64,000 bases of DNA from Ligula intestinalis (taxonomy: Eukaryota; Platyhelminthes; Cestoda; Diphyllobothriidea; Diphyllobothriidae), in contig JAYGXS010000007.1 in assembly GCA_036362985.1 (NCBI GenBank), positions 26,001,881-26,065,880 of the forward strand. Reading direction: 5' to 3'. Every line of letters begins with the position of its first letter. Within the stretch, counting starts at the first letter, position 1. Both the position numbers and the translations under genes were made by a program. Positions 22,708 to 33,885 of this stretch are shown here, in pieces. Below the pieces are notes generated by a model. That model was given only the letters and a program-made list of their open reading frames with translations. It did no database searches and was not told where the DNA came from.

Positions 22708-22770
22708 AAATTTTATACCTTCATCTTTCTTCTTTACTCCTTCATCTTTCTTAAAAATTTTATACCATGT
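22693..22770 (+). repeat. 3'-terminal short repeats of LINE J2
   Basis: TTCATCTTTCTTAAAAATTT-ATACC occurs twice with a shorter TTCATCTTTCTTCTTTACTCC unit between. The repeat begins within the last codons of ORF2. Short 3' repeats are usual at LINE ends of non-poly(A) type. Confidence 0.55.
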
Positions 22771-22799
22771 ATTTCTAGCAAACTAAATTAAGGGAGTAA

Positions 22800-23190
22800 G
22801 TTAGTACAACAACAAGATGAAGACACGATGGCTGACGCACGGTGGCTCCTCGTATGGGCCACTAGCGGAGGAGCCAATAGGGAACACAAAGTAGCGGTCC
22901 TTAAATACGACGACGTGAACAGAAGGCGCACTCTGTTGCTGAGACGCGCTACCGCCGACCCGACATTCTGCTGCTGGGGACACAGGACAAGCTGCCGAGA
23001 CGAGACCGACGACAGTAGACACGTTGCTGACGGACAAGACAACGCTGATGTACAAGCCTAACTAGTAACAGTAAAGTACTATCAGCTATCCTGTTCTGCC
23101 TCCTCTTCCTAACCCGTAACTGGGGGACATAACCACTGTTGACACAGGAACACACAAGGTTACAATACTACCCCCTCCTTGTATTATTGT
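22800..23190 (+). other. Possible LTR-like sequence (unassigned)
   Basis: A compact G/C-rich stretch follows the LINE J2 end. It contains TCCTTAAATACGACG (weak TATA-like) and later AACTGGGGGACATAACCACTG. No matching second copy was found in the window, so LTR identity is only a guess. Confidence 0.2.
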
Positions 23191-23192
23191 AT

Positions 23193-23235
23193 GGGCCTGA
23201 TGATAAATAATCGAAAATGCTCGTTCGCCCAACTC
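23193..23235 (+). ncRNA. Hammerhead-ribozyme-like motif, degenerate
   Basis: CTGATGA at 23197-23203 and GAAA at 23213-23216 are flanked by GGGC (23193-23196) and GCCC (23227-23230), which could pair as stem I. The GCTCGTTCGCC segment resembles the stem III region of the motifs at 35193 and 62541. Stem II is weak, so activity is doubtful. Confidence 0.35.
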
Positions 23236-23239
23236 GACT

Positions 23240-24350
23240 TAATGCTTACATGGGTAACACCACTGAAGTAGAGGTAGTGCTGATACCTTCAAACGATGAC
23301 AAGACAACTCCTTCTAATGAATTCGTCAGCTAGGCGTATCATACAAAAGTAATCTTAATAGGTCTCACTCGGCACGGGAATATATAAACTCTTAATTCAT
23401 GTCTATAATGCATACTTATTTTATTTAAGTAACCACGCTGGTGAAATTAAACGGGAGCGCCTGCGCAAAAGCTTTCACGCGACTAAGTAGACCAGGCATA
23501 GGAAACCGATTGAAGACGAGAAAATCCGTGGAAACGACAAGAGAGGGCGTAAATGGAGACGTCAGGTGTTGCCATTTGTGGTATAAAGGTGTTAAAGGGA
23601 GAAGTAGCAGGGAATAAAATACGAACGAATATATCCGATGTTGGCAACAACTTAGGAGGAGACAGTGGACACTTTAATACGACTGAAAGAAAACAGCGAA
23701 TTAGTAAGATGCTTGCTAGCACTCAAAGTCCGATGTTGTTGTCCATTGGCAGCAAACTGACTGCGCACTGCGATTCCCGACCTAACAGGCGTACAAAACG
23801 AAGCTAGAAACGCACGGGCTCATTACAGCAATCGCATTGGAGTTGAAACGCAGGCCAGATACCGCCTGATAGCGAATTCGCCCCAAAGGAAGCAGACTAG
23901 ACAAACCCACAGAGGCTCAACTAACGCCATCGAGTAGTAATTAATTGGTCGAACCCACCCGCCAATCGCCAAGAGTTTGAGGCAGCGAAAAAAAATCGTT
24001 CGATTCAAGACCGACAAACACAGCAACTTACTGGAATTGCTTTATGATCCTGTGCATTTGATGCTTTGAAAATGATGGGTCGACCAAGACCCCCGAGACA
24101 GCAAGAATATAAACCCGTTCGGCGGAACCATTTCTCTTTCTCAAATTATTACTGCGACCTCTCAACTTTGCCTATCTAAGAATTCTTGCTCTCGAATACA
24201 TGCTAATACTTCTATTTACAGGGAAGTCCAGCTAGGGTAGAGAATGATCAAGCGAATGAATCACCTGTTACGCACTGCCATGTGATGTTTATATGACACA
24301 AACTTGGCTACTGACAAACGTTAAGTAGAAAATACAAGAAACATATAAAT
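23240..24350. other. Unassigned stretch
   Basis: No named gene, repeat pair or terminal repeat was recognised. ORFs at 23483-23722 (-) and 23553-23807 (+) overlap in antisense and lack any motif. Confidence 0.4.
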
Positions 24351-24359
24351 GCAACATAC

Positions 24360-24540
24360 CGTCCAGGGCATTCCCTGTCCGAACGACTGGAACGTTCGCA
24401 GAAGCACCCGCGGCTACGGTCTCCACCACACACAGTGCAGCTAGCTTCTGCCGCCTATCCTCAGGTCGAGGCGGTCTCGCCTCCGCGGTTATTCGTTCAA
24501 AGTCCTGTTCCTCGCGTTGCAGTCGACCTTCACTCTCCAT
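24360..24540 (-). CDS. Candidate first coding exon of an unidentified gene
   Basis: On the - strand an ATG at 24540-24538 opens a charged reading frame (MESEGRLQREEQDFERITAE...) of 60 codons. It ends at a strong donor, GACG|GTATGT (exon end 24360, GT at 24359-24358). The segment is GC-richer than its surroundings. Upstream on the same strand, GAG|GTAAGC near 24643 and CGCAG near 24599 could bound a ~45-bp intron in the 5' UTR, an intron size known in flatworms. The N-terminal half is rich in E and R and may be helical; the rest (LAALCVVETVAAGASANVPV) is hydrophobic. No family is recognised and the next exon was not found. It could be a chance ORF. Confidence 0.4.
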
Positions 24541-25202
24541 GAAGTGGAGAAATGACCTGGATGAGAGCAGGGAAACTAATAAGACGGCCGGCAGAAACTG
24601 CGGAGCGCAAAGTAATTCTCGCAGAAGCAAAACAGCGCTTACCTCACCATATAATGAATCTGATACAACTAAAACTGTATCCTAGCGCGCTCAGAGTCGC
24701 AGTCGGTAAGAATGTAAGCCGACAGGATATCCAGTTCCTCAGGGTGTGAAGAAGGACTGAGGGTCAGGCTGCGTTCTCTAGAGTATTCTTACTAATTTGA
24801 AAATCGAATCGCCCCCACGCAAGCCTAGTGTATGCATTGGGGATTAGTTTATGTGCAAAACGCACAGAAGGGCTGTTAAGCTTTGTAATTAACTGCGCAA
24901 TAGCCAGCCACAAGTAGTCATGAAATTATCTTATAATCAAAGCAAAGTTAGTGATGGATGGGAAAGAGAGCGCTTGCTTATTTACGCTAAAGTCACTGTG
25001 CGTGCCACGCAATGAGTGCGGTCTAAGTACGCGGGGCGTTTCCTGCCACTTCAGCCTTGCGTCTGAATGGAGTTGTACCAATGATTCTCGTACGGCATAA
25101 TCCAAAAGTATTTCCGTTATGTCGTGATGCCGGCTTTGGAATGCCCTTCGTCTCATCCCACCTGCGAAAATCGTACTTATAAAGACAAATTAATAGAGTA
25201 GT

Positions 25203-25490
25203 CAGATGGTACTGCCTACAAAGACAATGGAGGCCGGAATGACACTTTCTGCCTTATTGGACGTTGCCAGCCAGTCATACCCAGACACAAGTGGGCTCGA
25301 ACTCGCGACGTCTTCTATCAGAGTCCAACGCCCTAACCATTGAGCCACGAGCTCAGTATCCTGCCGGTTTATATGGGGCAATATTGACACTCACTGATGA
25401 ATGTCCACTGACCGCTAACGAAACTAACTTGTCCCGCTTCGCCTTTGCCTTAGGCCTCATTTCTAGTGCCCTGACAGCAGCTCTAGCGGC
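25203..25490 (-). repeat. tRNA-derived SINE-A, copy 1
   Basis: On the - strand: a head (GTTAGCGGTCAGTGGACATT), a tRNA-like module with GTGGCTCAATGGTTAGGGCG (A box) and GAGTTCGAGCC (B box), then a body with GGGTATGACTGGCTGG and a 3' part reading GGCCTCCATTGTCTTTGTAG. The A/B boxes would serve RNA polymerase III. The next SINE-A lies only a few bases away in the same orientation. Confidence 0.7.
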
Positions 25491-25496
25491 TAGTCG

Positions 25497-25750
25497 TTTA
25501 GGCAGATAGTAATACCGGCAAAGACAAGGGAGACTGGAGTAAGCATTTTGGCTCATTAGCCCTCGGCAGCCAATCATACCCAAACCCGAGTGGTGCACCA
25601 CCGAGCCTCGAACACGCTACCTCTTGATCAGAGTCTAACGCCCTAACCATTGAGTCACGAGTTCGTCGTCTTATCGGTTTAGGTCGAGATATATTGACAC
25701 TCACTGAAGAACGCTCACTGACCACTAGCAGAACTCACTTGTCCCGTTGC
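25497..25750 (-). repeat. tRNA-derived SINE-A, copy 2
   Basis: Same head-tRNA-body order as 25203-25490, in the same orientation and nearly abutting it. The A box reads GTGACTCAATGGTTAGGGCG. The pair looks like a tandem dimer or two insertions at one site. Confidence 0.7.
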
Positions 25751-27200
25751 CAGAAATAACATCAGGGTCCGCAGTGTCCAACACAGTTGAGCACAGTCTA
25801 TAACTTTTCAAAAACAACTGGACAAAAGGGATAGTTAAGGGCTAGAAAGATGGGTGTGGGGCACAGGACTGTCTAAATTGGGTCAATCTCAATTTGGCCA
25901 ATACAAGGGCTCTGACATTATAGGCAGATTCTAGTCATAATAATTGGGGACCAGCGAAATGGGAGTGGGGGGAGGGGGAGGGAGAGGGGAAGGAGTCCGA
26001 CAATTAGTTAATGTCGTCCCTTGGTCACCACCTCGATTTTTATTGGGAGGTGTGAGGACGCAAGGTGTCGACGTCTTGAGTCGGTGTAGGTAGCCTTTGG
26101 ATGTTTGATGCAGGCTTAGTGACTTTGAGGCAGCTGTGCAAACACCGTTATAGCCCTCGCTACATTGGCGGGGAGGGGGACATTTCAAGCGACCGGGCGG
26201 CCTGGACGCAACGACCCCTTCCCCACCCCCCCCCCCACCCCCCGTAGCATATTCACATCCGGCTGTCACGTCGGGTGCCAATCGCGAGTCTGAAACAGCT
26301 GCCTGCCACCAACGCTACAGGGGGCAAACACGGACACAGCGACACCAGCACACCCTGTGTGATCGAAGTGAAGACTGGCGCGCAAAAGACGGGCGGCGCG
26401 TGTGACTAATATACGGACATAAGCGAATGCCCTGCTTGCGCGCGTGTGTGTGCCCACACTCCGTGCTCTACTCAAAAACAGATGCCATCCACCAGTGATA
26501 ATGGAGGTCTACACAGAGGCAGGCAAGACTTTTATTAAGTATACATATACAGATAGAGATAATATAGAGTAGGCGATTGTCTCGAATTGGGCACTACCGG
26601 GCCTTTTTAATTATCGCGCGAAAATATAACGTTATTCAGTTATTTAAACAAATATTCCTATTCGTTGGCACTTTTATGAGATCTGCCATTTCAATTATTT
26701 TTTTCTCTAGATGTGCCCATACCATTTAACTTGCAGGAATATTGGGTTGTCACGTTCTGGTTGGGAGACTTAGTTAAACTTCTAAACCCATTTAGGTCAT
26801 CGTACACCGGGCGTCAAGTGGGCGTGTTTAGAAAAGTCACGTTTTTTTGCTAAAATGAATGCAGAAGCGGCATGTTTTCTGTCCACACGAAAGCGTTGGC
26901 CCCATCTTCCTCCTCCGTGCTAACGTTCCGCAGAAACAAAGTAATGAGGCGGGAGATGGGAGGAGTGGATGGGTGTGAACGTCCCGAAAAGCCCACTTAA
27001 AACTTGTTTCACTCATGCCCCGCTACCATCCGCAGATAAAAGAAGCGTTTTTTTGCTGACAAGCAACAGAATGTAGCCAGCGTAACGTGCTCTGCAGTAT
27101 TTGCAATGTGTTGCACGCTGAGTGTGTGACTGAGGGAAACTGCTTTTAAATAACACATAAGAAGAGGAGAGGGGAGGATGAGGAGGAGACAGCGTAGAGG
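25751..27200. other. Unassigned stretch with C-rich tracts
   Basis: Contains a C-rich run at about 26221-26241 and G-rich tracts near 25965-25990. No gene or paired repeat was recognised. The 116-residue ORF at 25931-26281 (-) reads through these low-complexity tracts and is not credible as a protein. Confidence 0.4.
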
Positions 27201-27214
27201 ATTGTGGAGGAGGC

Positions 27215-27515
27215 TGATAGCATTGTCGGCAAATGCAAAGGAGACTGGAACGACAATTTCCGACTTTTTGCCGCTCTCAAGCAATCATACCCAGACCCAA
27301 GTGGTCCACTGCCCGAGGCTCGAACTCGCGACGTCTTCTATCAGAGTCCAACGCTCTAACCATTGAGCCACGAGCTCTTTGTCTTGCCGGTTTAGGCTGA
27401 GGGATATTGACACTCATTGATGAACGTTCACCGACCGCTAACGGAACTCGCCTGAACCGCTCCACGTTCGCCTTGGGCTTCATTTTCCGGGCCCTGACAA
27501 CAGCTGTAGCAGTTA
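27215..27515 (-). repeat. tRNA-derived SINE-A, copy 3
   Basis: Well preserved: GTGGCTCAATGGTTAGAGCG, then GAGTTCGAGCC, then GGGTCTGGGTATGATTGC. The head with GTTAGCGGTCGGTGAACGTT is complete. Confidence 0.7.
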
Positions 27516-27529
27516 GTAATATAATCAGA

Positions 27530-27805
27530 TAGTATTGCCGACTAAGACAGGGGAGACTTGAATGGCCATTTCTGGTTTATTAGCCTTCGTCAGCCGGTCA
27601 CACCCAGATCCAAGTGGCGTCACACTTGAACGTTGAACTCGCAACGTCTTCCATCAGAGTCAACCGCCTTAACCATTGAGCCACGAACTCTTTGTCTTGC
27701 CAGTTTAGGTCGAGGGGTATTGACACACATTGAAAAACGTTCACCCGACCACAAACGGAGCTCACTTGTCTCTGGGGGCCTGACAACAGCTGAAGCAGCT
27801 AGTAG
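27530..27805 (-). repeat. tRNA-derived SINE-A, copy 4
   Basis: Follows copy 3 in the same orientation. The A box is GTGGCTCAATGGTTAAGGCG and the B box is damaged (GAGTTCAACG). Confidence 0.65.
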
Positions 27806-28199
27806 TATAGGCAATTGTGTGAACTACTGACTATCTGTTGACAGCTTATGTTACAGAAACTGATGATGTTTTGGCTACTCCACTTTAGAGACTGAGCCTA
27901 AAAAGGGTTTGATTTACAGGATTTAACCAAAAGTGGCATATTCAAAAGCTAAAACGTTACAGTACGTATCAGTAGGTGCATGCGGAAAACTGGCATACCT
28001 AACGGTGCCCTTACCGCCTCCTAACTGCAGCATACACTATTACAACAGGATGAGCTGGTCTCGTAGCCCAATCGATGAGTACCCTTGCTACGATAATTTA
28101 TGCTCCTAATCAAAACTAACTGGACAATCGGCCCGTTGTTCAGTGGCAGTGTTGAAATCAACGAAAATGAGAGACTTGGTTCGAGCGCCGAGGCTGGCT

Positions 28200-28335
28200 A
28201 TGACTGACTGATACGGCTAAGAAGCCGGAAATGGTCATTTCAGTCTCCATATCTTCGAATATTCGAATCGCGGGATAAGGTATGACTAACTGACGACAGC
28301 TAATAAGCCAGAAACGGCAAAATATGTCTCCCTTG
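28200..28335 (+). repeat. SINE-A body fragments
   Basis: Two adjoining pieces of the SINE-A body on the + strand (TGACTGATACGGCTAAGAAG; TGACTAACTGACGACAGCTA), each followed by a variant of CCAGAAATGGCCATT. The tRNA module is missing. Confidence 0.45.
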
Positions 28336-28499
28336 CCTTTCTCAGTTCCACCTTAGCACTATATACTACAAGTCATCACGCGACTGACTGTGTGGAGGGC
28401 ACTAAAGTTAGTTCTCAAACAGACAGAATGCCCACGTAGTCCAGTATTTTCTTCTAAATCTATGAAATTGAGTCACAGAAAGTATGCTGAAACCCTCAT

Positions 28500-29065
28500 A
28501 AAAGTATGAGGTGTGACCTTTTGCTTGAAAAGCTTAATTTCCTACGAGAGAATAAAGGTCAGGATTTTGTTTTTCAGTTCTAGAAGATACGATTGCATTA
28601 AAACATGCGCCAGGAACCAATCTAGGAAGGCACACATTAATTACTCAGCTATGCTTTTCAGGAGAAGAGAGAGAGACAGACGGGAACATGCACAACTGGA
28701 AGTCCCCGCGCTAGCTCGCATAAGCAACTGCAACTTTCTATCTGAAAGTTCCCTTTAAAATAAATCATAAGTTTTCCAGTTTCCACCGCCCACCTTAAGC
28801 CCCTTACTCTTCCTGCAGTGCTCTCATGGCTGCATTGCGATGCCGATTATATTTGGGCATTCCTGAGCCTATTTCGTGGCTTTGGTCTAGCAAGGTGATA
28901 TAAATCTCCCAAATGCATAACTTTTAAAAGTCTGAGATGAGAGGAGCGGGGATTTGACGCTACTACGGCAAAACTTGACGTATGTATGACTTCAGCCCAG
29001 CAAATGGACCACATCGGTCGAGCGGGTCGACTCCAGGAGAGCGTTGGACTTCTAACTAACAAGGT
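28500..29065 (+). repeat. Dispersed repeat R3, copy 1
   Basis: Shares an ordered series of blocks with 29865-30380: 'TTCTAGAAGATA', 'ACATGCGCCA', a (GA)n tract, 'CTCATGGCTGC', 'ATCTCCCAAATGC' and 'CAGCAAATGGACCACATC'. A third partial copy is at 31275-31400. Just after it, GGATTCGAACCTC at about 29069 resembles a tRNA B box, so a tRNA-derived end is possible. Confidence 0.6.
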
Positions 29066-29439
29066 GGCGGATTCGAACCTCGGGGAGGGGGGCAGCACTT
29101 GGGGTTGAGTATGTAAGGACGAGCCGAACAAGCAGATAGCATGCAGCGAGCAGCCGCTCTTACTGCAGGCTATCGATCGGCCTACACGAGGTAATTGAAT
29201 ACTGGCTGTCAAGAAATCGATAATTTAAAATTCAAGCTACAGCCAATCCTGCCACTACCCACGCCAGGACACAAGTTGATTGGGTCGATGGACATCGTAT
29301 TACACGCGTTTGTTTTCCTAAATAACTTGTACTAGTTACACTCAAAGACTTCTGCTTCTGCCCTTTTTTTGTCGTGTACTTCCTTGAGGGACTCACACGA
29401 GACGTAACTAGGCGGTGACATCTCGGCTTTGGCTACCGT

Positions 29440-29600
29440 TACAACAGGGTATGATTGGCTAATACAGTAGTCGCCGGCTATTAAGCCCACAGTTTATAAG
29501 CCCGCCGCTTATTAAGCCCAATTTGGTCTGGGCCCGAGGTGGGCTTAATGGCCGGCGACTACTGTAACAGCTAACGAGCCAGAAACGACCATTATGCCAT
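29440..29600 (+). repeat. SINE-A body fragment split by a MITE
   Basis: The left part ends TATGATTGGCTAA and the right part resumes CAGCTAACGAGCCAGAAACG. In SINE-A these belong to one continuous body. The 100-bp element at 29465-29564 sits exactly at the break, flanked by TA. Confidence 0.6.
29465..29564. mobile_element. 100-bp pogo-like palindromic MITE
   Basis: The ends CAGTAGTCGCCGGCTATTAA and TTAATGGCCGGCGACTACTG are near-perfect inverted repeats, flanked by TA duplications (29463-29464, 29565-29566). The terminal sequence is that of the larger pogo-like element at 7043-7564, its probable source of transposase compatibility. It is inserted into a SINE-A body. Confidence 0.75.
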
Positions 29601-29864
29601 TCTGCCTATAGTAGACATGCAAATAAAACGGAAACACAGTAGTAACGAAGAAGTTTTTCATGAGTTGTAACGCTTGGTCCCGGTAGAAATATGCCGTTGA
29701 AGGAATAGACAAGGAAAAGCTTTCATCTTAACACCGGTCGTGTAAGACCTAACCCTGGGATTCAGGTTTGCTTTGGCGATACTTATAACCTACCCTTAGT
29801 CAATTTTTGGTCAAAAAATAGAAGGTGAAGCCAGCAAATGCTGCATTAATTATTACATTGCCGT

Positions 29865-30380
29865 GAGAATTTCAGGAAACCTTCCTTTTCTACAAGTATA
29901 CAAGACGGAATTTAATATTTTTTGACTTCTAGAAGATATTATTGTAGTAATACATGCGCCAAAAACCCAAGTTAAGTAAGCACATATTAATTATGCAGCT
30001 ATTTTTTGGAGACGGGAGGGAGAGCGAGAGAGAGAGACGTGAAGTTCCCGCGCGAATTCGTAAATAAATAAAACTTTCTCACTGAAATAATAAAAATTTC
30101 GCACCATTCCAGTGCCCACCTAGAGCATCCTAATTTCCCTGCTCTGCACTCGCATGGCTGCCATGCAGCGCCGATTACATTGCGTGTTCCCCAGCACATT
30201 TTGTGACTTCGACCTAGCAGTCAAGTATAAAGAGCAATATCAATCTCCCAAATGCGTATATTTTTAACATTTTGACGGAGGAGGGGGTGGTTAGGAAGGA
30301 CCCGAAGCGACTCCAGCAAAACCTGATATATGCAAAACTTCAGTCCCCGGCAAATGGACAACATCAGTCGAGCGTGTATA
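29865..30380 (+). repeat. Dispersed repeat R3, copy 2
   Basis: Direct diverged copy of 28500-29065. The end (GGACAACATCAGTCGAGCG) runs straight into the TIR-like unit beginning at about 30381. Confidence 0.6.
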
Positions 30381-31268
30381 GGCAACAGTAGGTTGAGTAG
30401 TGCACCTCATTTACTCCTAGTCTCGGTATTTTGTCCTATGGAAACGGTGGTTATAAGGATTTTATGGATGGAAAACTAGAATAGGCAGTGGAATATACTT
30501 TAATAATTGCTATATGCATTTTTACTTCATTGTTTTTAGAAATGTTGTTGATTTATGACTGTAGATATTCTTAATTTGCATTATCGTTTAACGTATTGCG
30601 GAAAAACCCGTTTAGCAAAATGCGGGTTTCTCGAAACATCCCCGCCGTTACATGTCCCCCTCCCCCCAACCAGCATGACATAGGAGCAAATGGCTTTGGC
30701 AACAGTCATTTATGTAGTGCACCTCATATACCCCTACTCCGAGCATTTTTTCCTACGGAAACGGTGGTTATAAGGATTGTATGGATGGAAAACTAGAATA
30801 GGCAGTGAAATATAGTTTACTAACTGTTATATGCAATTTTATTTTATCATATTTAGAAATGTTGTTGATTTATACCTGTAGATTTCCCTGCTCTGTATTA
30901 TCGTTTAAAGTATTGCGAAAAAACGAGGTTTAAAATGCAGGTTCCTTGAAATTCCTGAAAAAATAGAAATGGTGGTTAGGAGGTCACCTAGTTCAACTTA
31001 CCTGAGGTGCAACTTACCGTTCTGGAGTTAGATTAGTATAGTCTGTGACGCTAAGCGTCGCGAACACCTTCAATTTACATGCGGAACAACTTACTCCGAG
31101 CGGTCGAGGGACACAAATTCAACTACATTTTCCCACTTGACACCTACGTCGATAAATGTTCTTTCCTGCCTATCCTACTTCCCTATCCCGGAAACCCCTA
31201 CAGCCACCGTTTCCGTAGGACAAATGCTGGGACTAGGGGGTATATGAGGTGCGCTACTCACACTACTG
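30381..31268. repeat. TIR-like unit with internal direct duplication
   Basis: Starts CAGTAGGTTGAGTAGTGCAC (30386) and ends GTGCGCTACTCACACTACTG (31268), an imperfect inverted repeat. A ~317-bp direct repeat is inside: GGCAACAGT...GTGCACCTCAT...CGGTGGTTATAAGGATT at 30381 and again at 30698. No clear target duplication is visible. It has no ORF of note. Confidence 0.5.
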
Positions 31269-31274
31269 GTGCCC

Positions 31275-31400
31275 TGTTTGACCTAGCCGTCAAATGTTCA
31301 GAATGATATCAATCTTCCAAATGCATAACTCTTAAGAGTCTGAGGGGGATGTGAAGCGACAGACGTCCTTAACACGGCCTACGCATGTACAGAAGAGCAT
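31275..31400 (+). repeat. Dispersed repeat R3, copy 3 (partial)
   Basis: Matches the end of R3: GACCTAGCCGTCAAATGTTC..., then TCTTCCAAATGCATAACTCTT. Only the last part is present. Confidence 0.45.
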
Positions 31401-31599
31401 AAATGGCCCCGAAAACAAGTAACAGTACTCCACACGGTAAGTATAGGTAAGGTCTTACTCAGCATAAGATTCGAGCGTTTCGATTGGCTGCGCATTGGCA
31501 CGAAGTCCATGAAGGAGGATGGAGGCGATCTGATTGGCCCTCTTGGCGTCCAAGTCACCCGAGGCCGCTGTTGCTGCTATGGCAGCAGTTCGCTGAAGA

Positions 31600-32030
31600 C
31601 GATCCACCCAGGCGAGGTAAAAGCGGGCAGAGAGGGTGCCGACACCGTTAGTGAAGAGGAGGGAGAACAGCTCCAGCGGATAGTCACAGTAATCAATCTA
31701 GGCAAGAGCAGACACACAAACAAATTGAAGACGTGAGTTTTTTCTGGCGCACCTAGACTTGCATACGCAAGACGCCAATCACCCATCGTCCCCGTTGGAA
31801 CTGATTAGGAGATAATCGACAGTCTCTGCATCGTATGTCGAGAGTGATCAAAGCAGGCGGAAGCAATTTTGACAAGCCTTATTACACGCCCTAGAAGAGC
31901 GGTGACTTTAAGTCAACCAGCTTGGAGAAAATTGGGATTGCATGACTGTAGGGACGGCTGAATGGCGGACAAAAAAGCCCCAGTAAATGACTAAGAAGTC
32001 CCTATAATAGTTCAACTTTTATTTAGAGTA
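31600..32030 (+). repeat. Dispersed repeat R4, copy 1
   Basis: Shares GGGTGCCGACACCGTTAGTG, CTTGCATACGCAAGACGCCA and GGCTGAATGGCGGA with 33480-33885. A related fragment (TTTAAGTC..CCAGCTTGGAGAAAAT) is at 32170-32200. Both copies lie beside the fold-back element at 32545-33471. Class unknown. Confidence 0.55.
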
Positions 32031-32544
32031 ATCAATGCTTGGATCAGAACTGGCGCCCAGAACTGGTACCCTAACCCAACTCTGGAGAAAACCCATATTC
32101 TGTAGCCTATGTCCAGAAGGACCAAAACAGTTAGAAGCAGTGTTGAAAAGCCTCTGGAAAAACACGGTGGCTTTAAGTCTCCCAGCTTGGAGAAAATGAG
32201 TAAATTGGAATTTGTTGGGAATGCCTCCATTCCCATAGCACAGACAGGCACCTGCGCGGGCTGCCACCACGAGAGCGCGCACCGTGACCGTGGCTATCGA
32301 ACCCTCGTCAGATCTGATTGGTCCATGCCTCCGACACTTGGGTCAACTCAAACTCTCTCATTAAGCGGGTCAATAAATATAAGCAGCCTTTCTGCGGGAA
32401 TGACTTGCTATTTGGGAAAACAAATCTCCTTGTGGTCGGTTGCCTTCACTTCCTCTCTCTCTCCCATGGTAAAAACAGGCAGGCGGAACATAACAGGACT
32501 GCAAGAGTAAGGGCGGCCGAATGGTGGCGAAAAAGAGTAGCATA

Positions 32545-33471
32545 CAGTAGTTGCCGAAAATCACGCAACATGCCGACAGATGCGAGCGATTGATTTTCTT
32601 TCGCTGATGGGCACTGAATCAGGTTGTGATACTGATTATCGTGGAGTCTTTTCTGAAGTCATTTCAGTCATGATAAGACGCGGGCTACTTAAGTAGTAGT
32701 AGTATAACTTAAGTAGTATGCCTTCTTAGCATTTATTTTGACCACCTTTATAAATTCAACATTGACGAAAAAATTATTTCTTGTACTTGTTTGATAGCAA
32801 ATTACGCGCACTTTAAATGCAAAACTCAAAGAAAGGGTAGCTTTCGGTTATAAAAAGTTGCTAATTATGAGCTTTTTTACAATTGTGAGGTGTTTATTCA
32901 TAATACATCGTATCCGTCCACTTATTAATGCTGCCTATACTGTATACAGCATGTTAAACACCTATTGGAACATTTTATGAGAACTATATGACATTCCCCT
33001 CAAACTGTAGGCGAAACGTATTTTTCCTTAAGCAGGATGTACACAGTGCGCAGTTTTTAAACCTTAAATTCGATTGTAACAGTCAGTAGGTTAGGAAATT
33101 ATTCGGCAATTGACAAACTTTTTTAAAACCGAAAGATACGCTCTTATTTAGGATAAAATTTAAAGAAGGCGTAATTTGCTACCAAACAAGTACAAAAAAA
33201 TACTTTTTTTCGTGCAGGTTTTCCAAAAAATAAATTTTTCATAATAAATGATAAAAAGGCATACCACTTAAGTAGCCAGTTTTTACAATGAATAGGTTTT
33301 ACTAGTGGTCAGAAAGAAACCCGTTAAAAAGCCCGCATCCTATCATGACTGAAACGACTTCAGAGTAGACTACGCGATAATCAGCATCACAACCTGAGTC
33401 AATGCCGAGCAGCAAAAGAGTATCAATCGCTCGCATATGTCAGCATGTTGCATGATTTTCGGTGACTACTG
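32545..33471. mobile_element. ~0.93-kb fold-back DNA element F1, copy 1
   Basis: Bounded by TA (32543-32544, 33472-33473), with ends CAGTAGTTGCCGAAAATCAC and GTGACTACTG. The two halves are inverted repeats of each other over several hundred bases, so the element is close to one large hairpin. No transposase ORF is present. TA target and CAGTAG start point to the Tc1/mariner/pogo group. A second copy is at 43206-44143. Confidence 0.75.
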
Positions 33472-33479
33472 TAGCAGGT

Positions 33480-33885
33480 AGACGATCAAGAAGGGTGCCG
33501 ACACCGTTGGTGAAGAGGAGCGAGGACAACTTCAGCGGGTAGTCACAGTAATTAATCTGAGTAGAAGCAGAACCAAAAAAAGCGGCAGACATTAGTTTTT
33601 TTCTGGCGCGCCAAGACTTGCATACGCAAGATGCCAAGACAACCGGCCTAAACGCCAATCCCCCATCGTCTCGCTCACCCTCTCCTCCAGCGTAGAAACT
33701 CATTAGGAGATAACCCCAAAATCTGTATCGAGAATGAGCACAGCCGTTTTGATAAGACCCGCGCCCAGAAGAACGGTAGCTTGGAAGAAATTAGGATTGC
33801 ATGGCAGTGGGGACGGTTGAATGGCGGAGACAAAAAAACAGTAGTATGGCGGGTAGGTGAGATTAAGAAGTCTTTATTACTGTTT
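33480..33885 (+). repeat. Dispersed repeat R4, copy 2
   Basis: Direct copy of 31600-32030, with a small deletion near 33720-33775. It ends where the PLE coding sequence starts (about 33876). Confidence 0.55.

Noticed and set aside
22800..23190. Solo LTR after LINE J2
   Set aside because: No second copy, target duplication or convincing primer-binding site; kept only as a low-confidence note.
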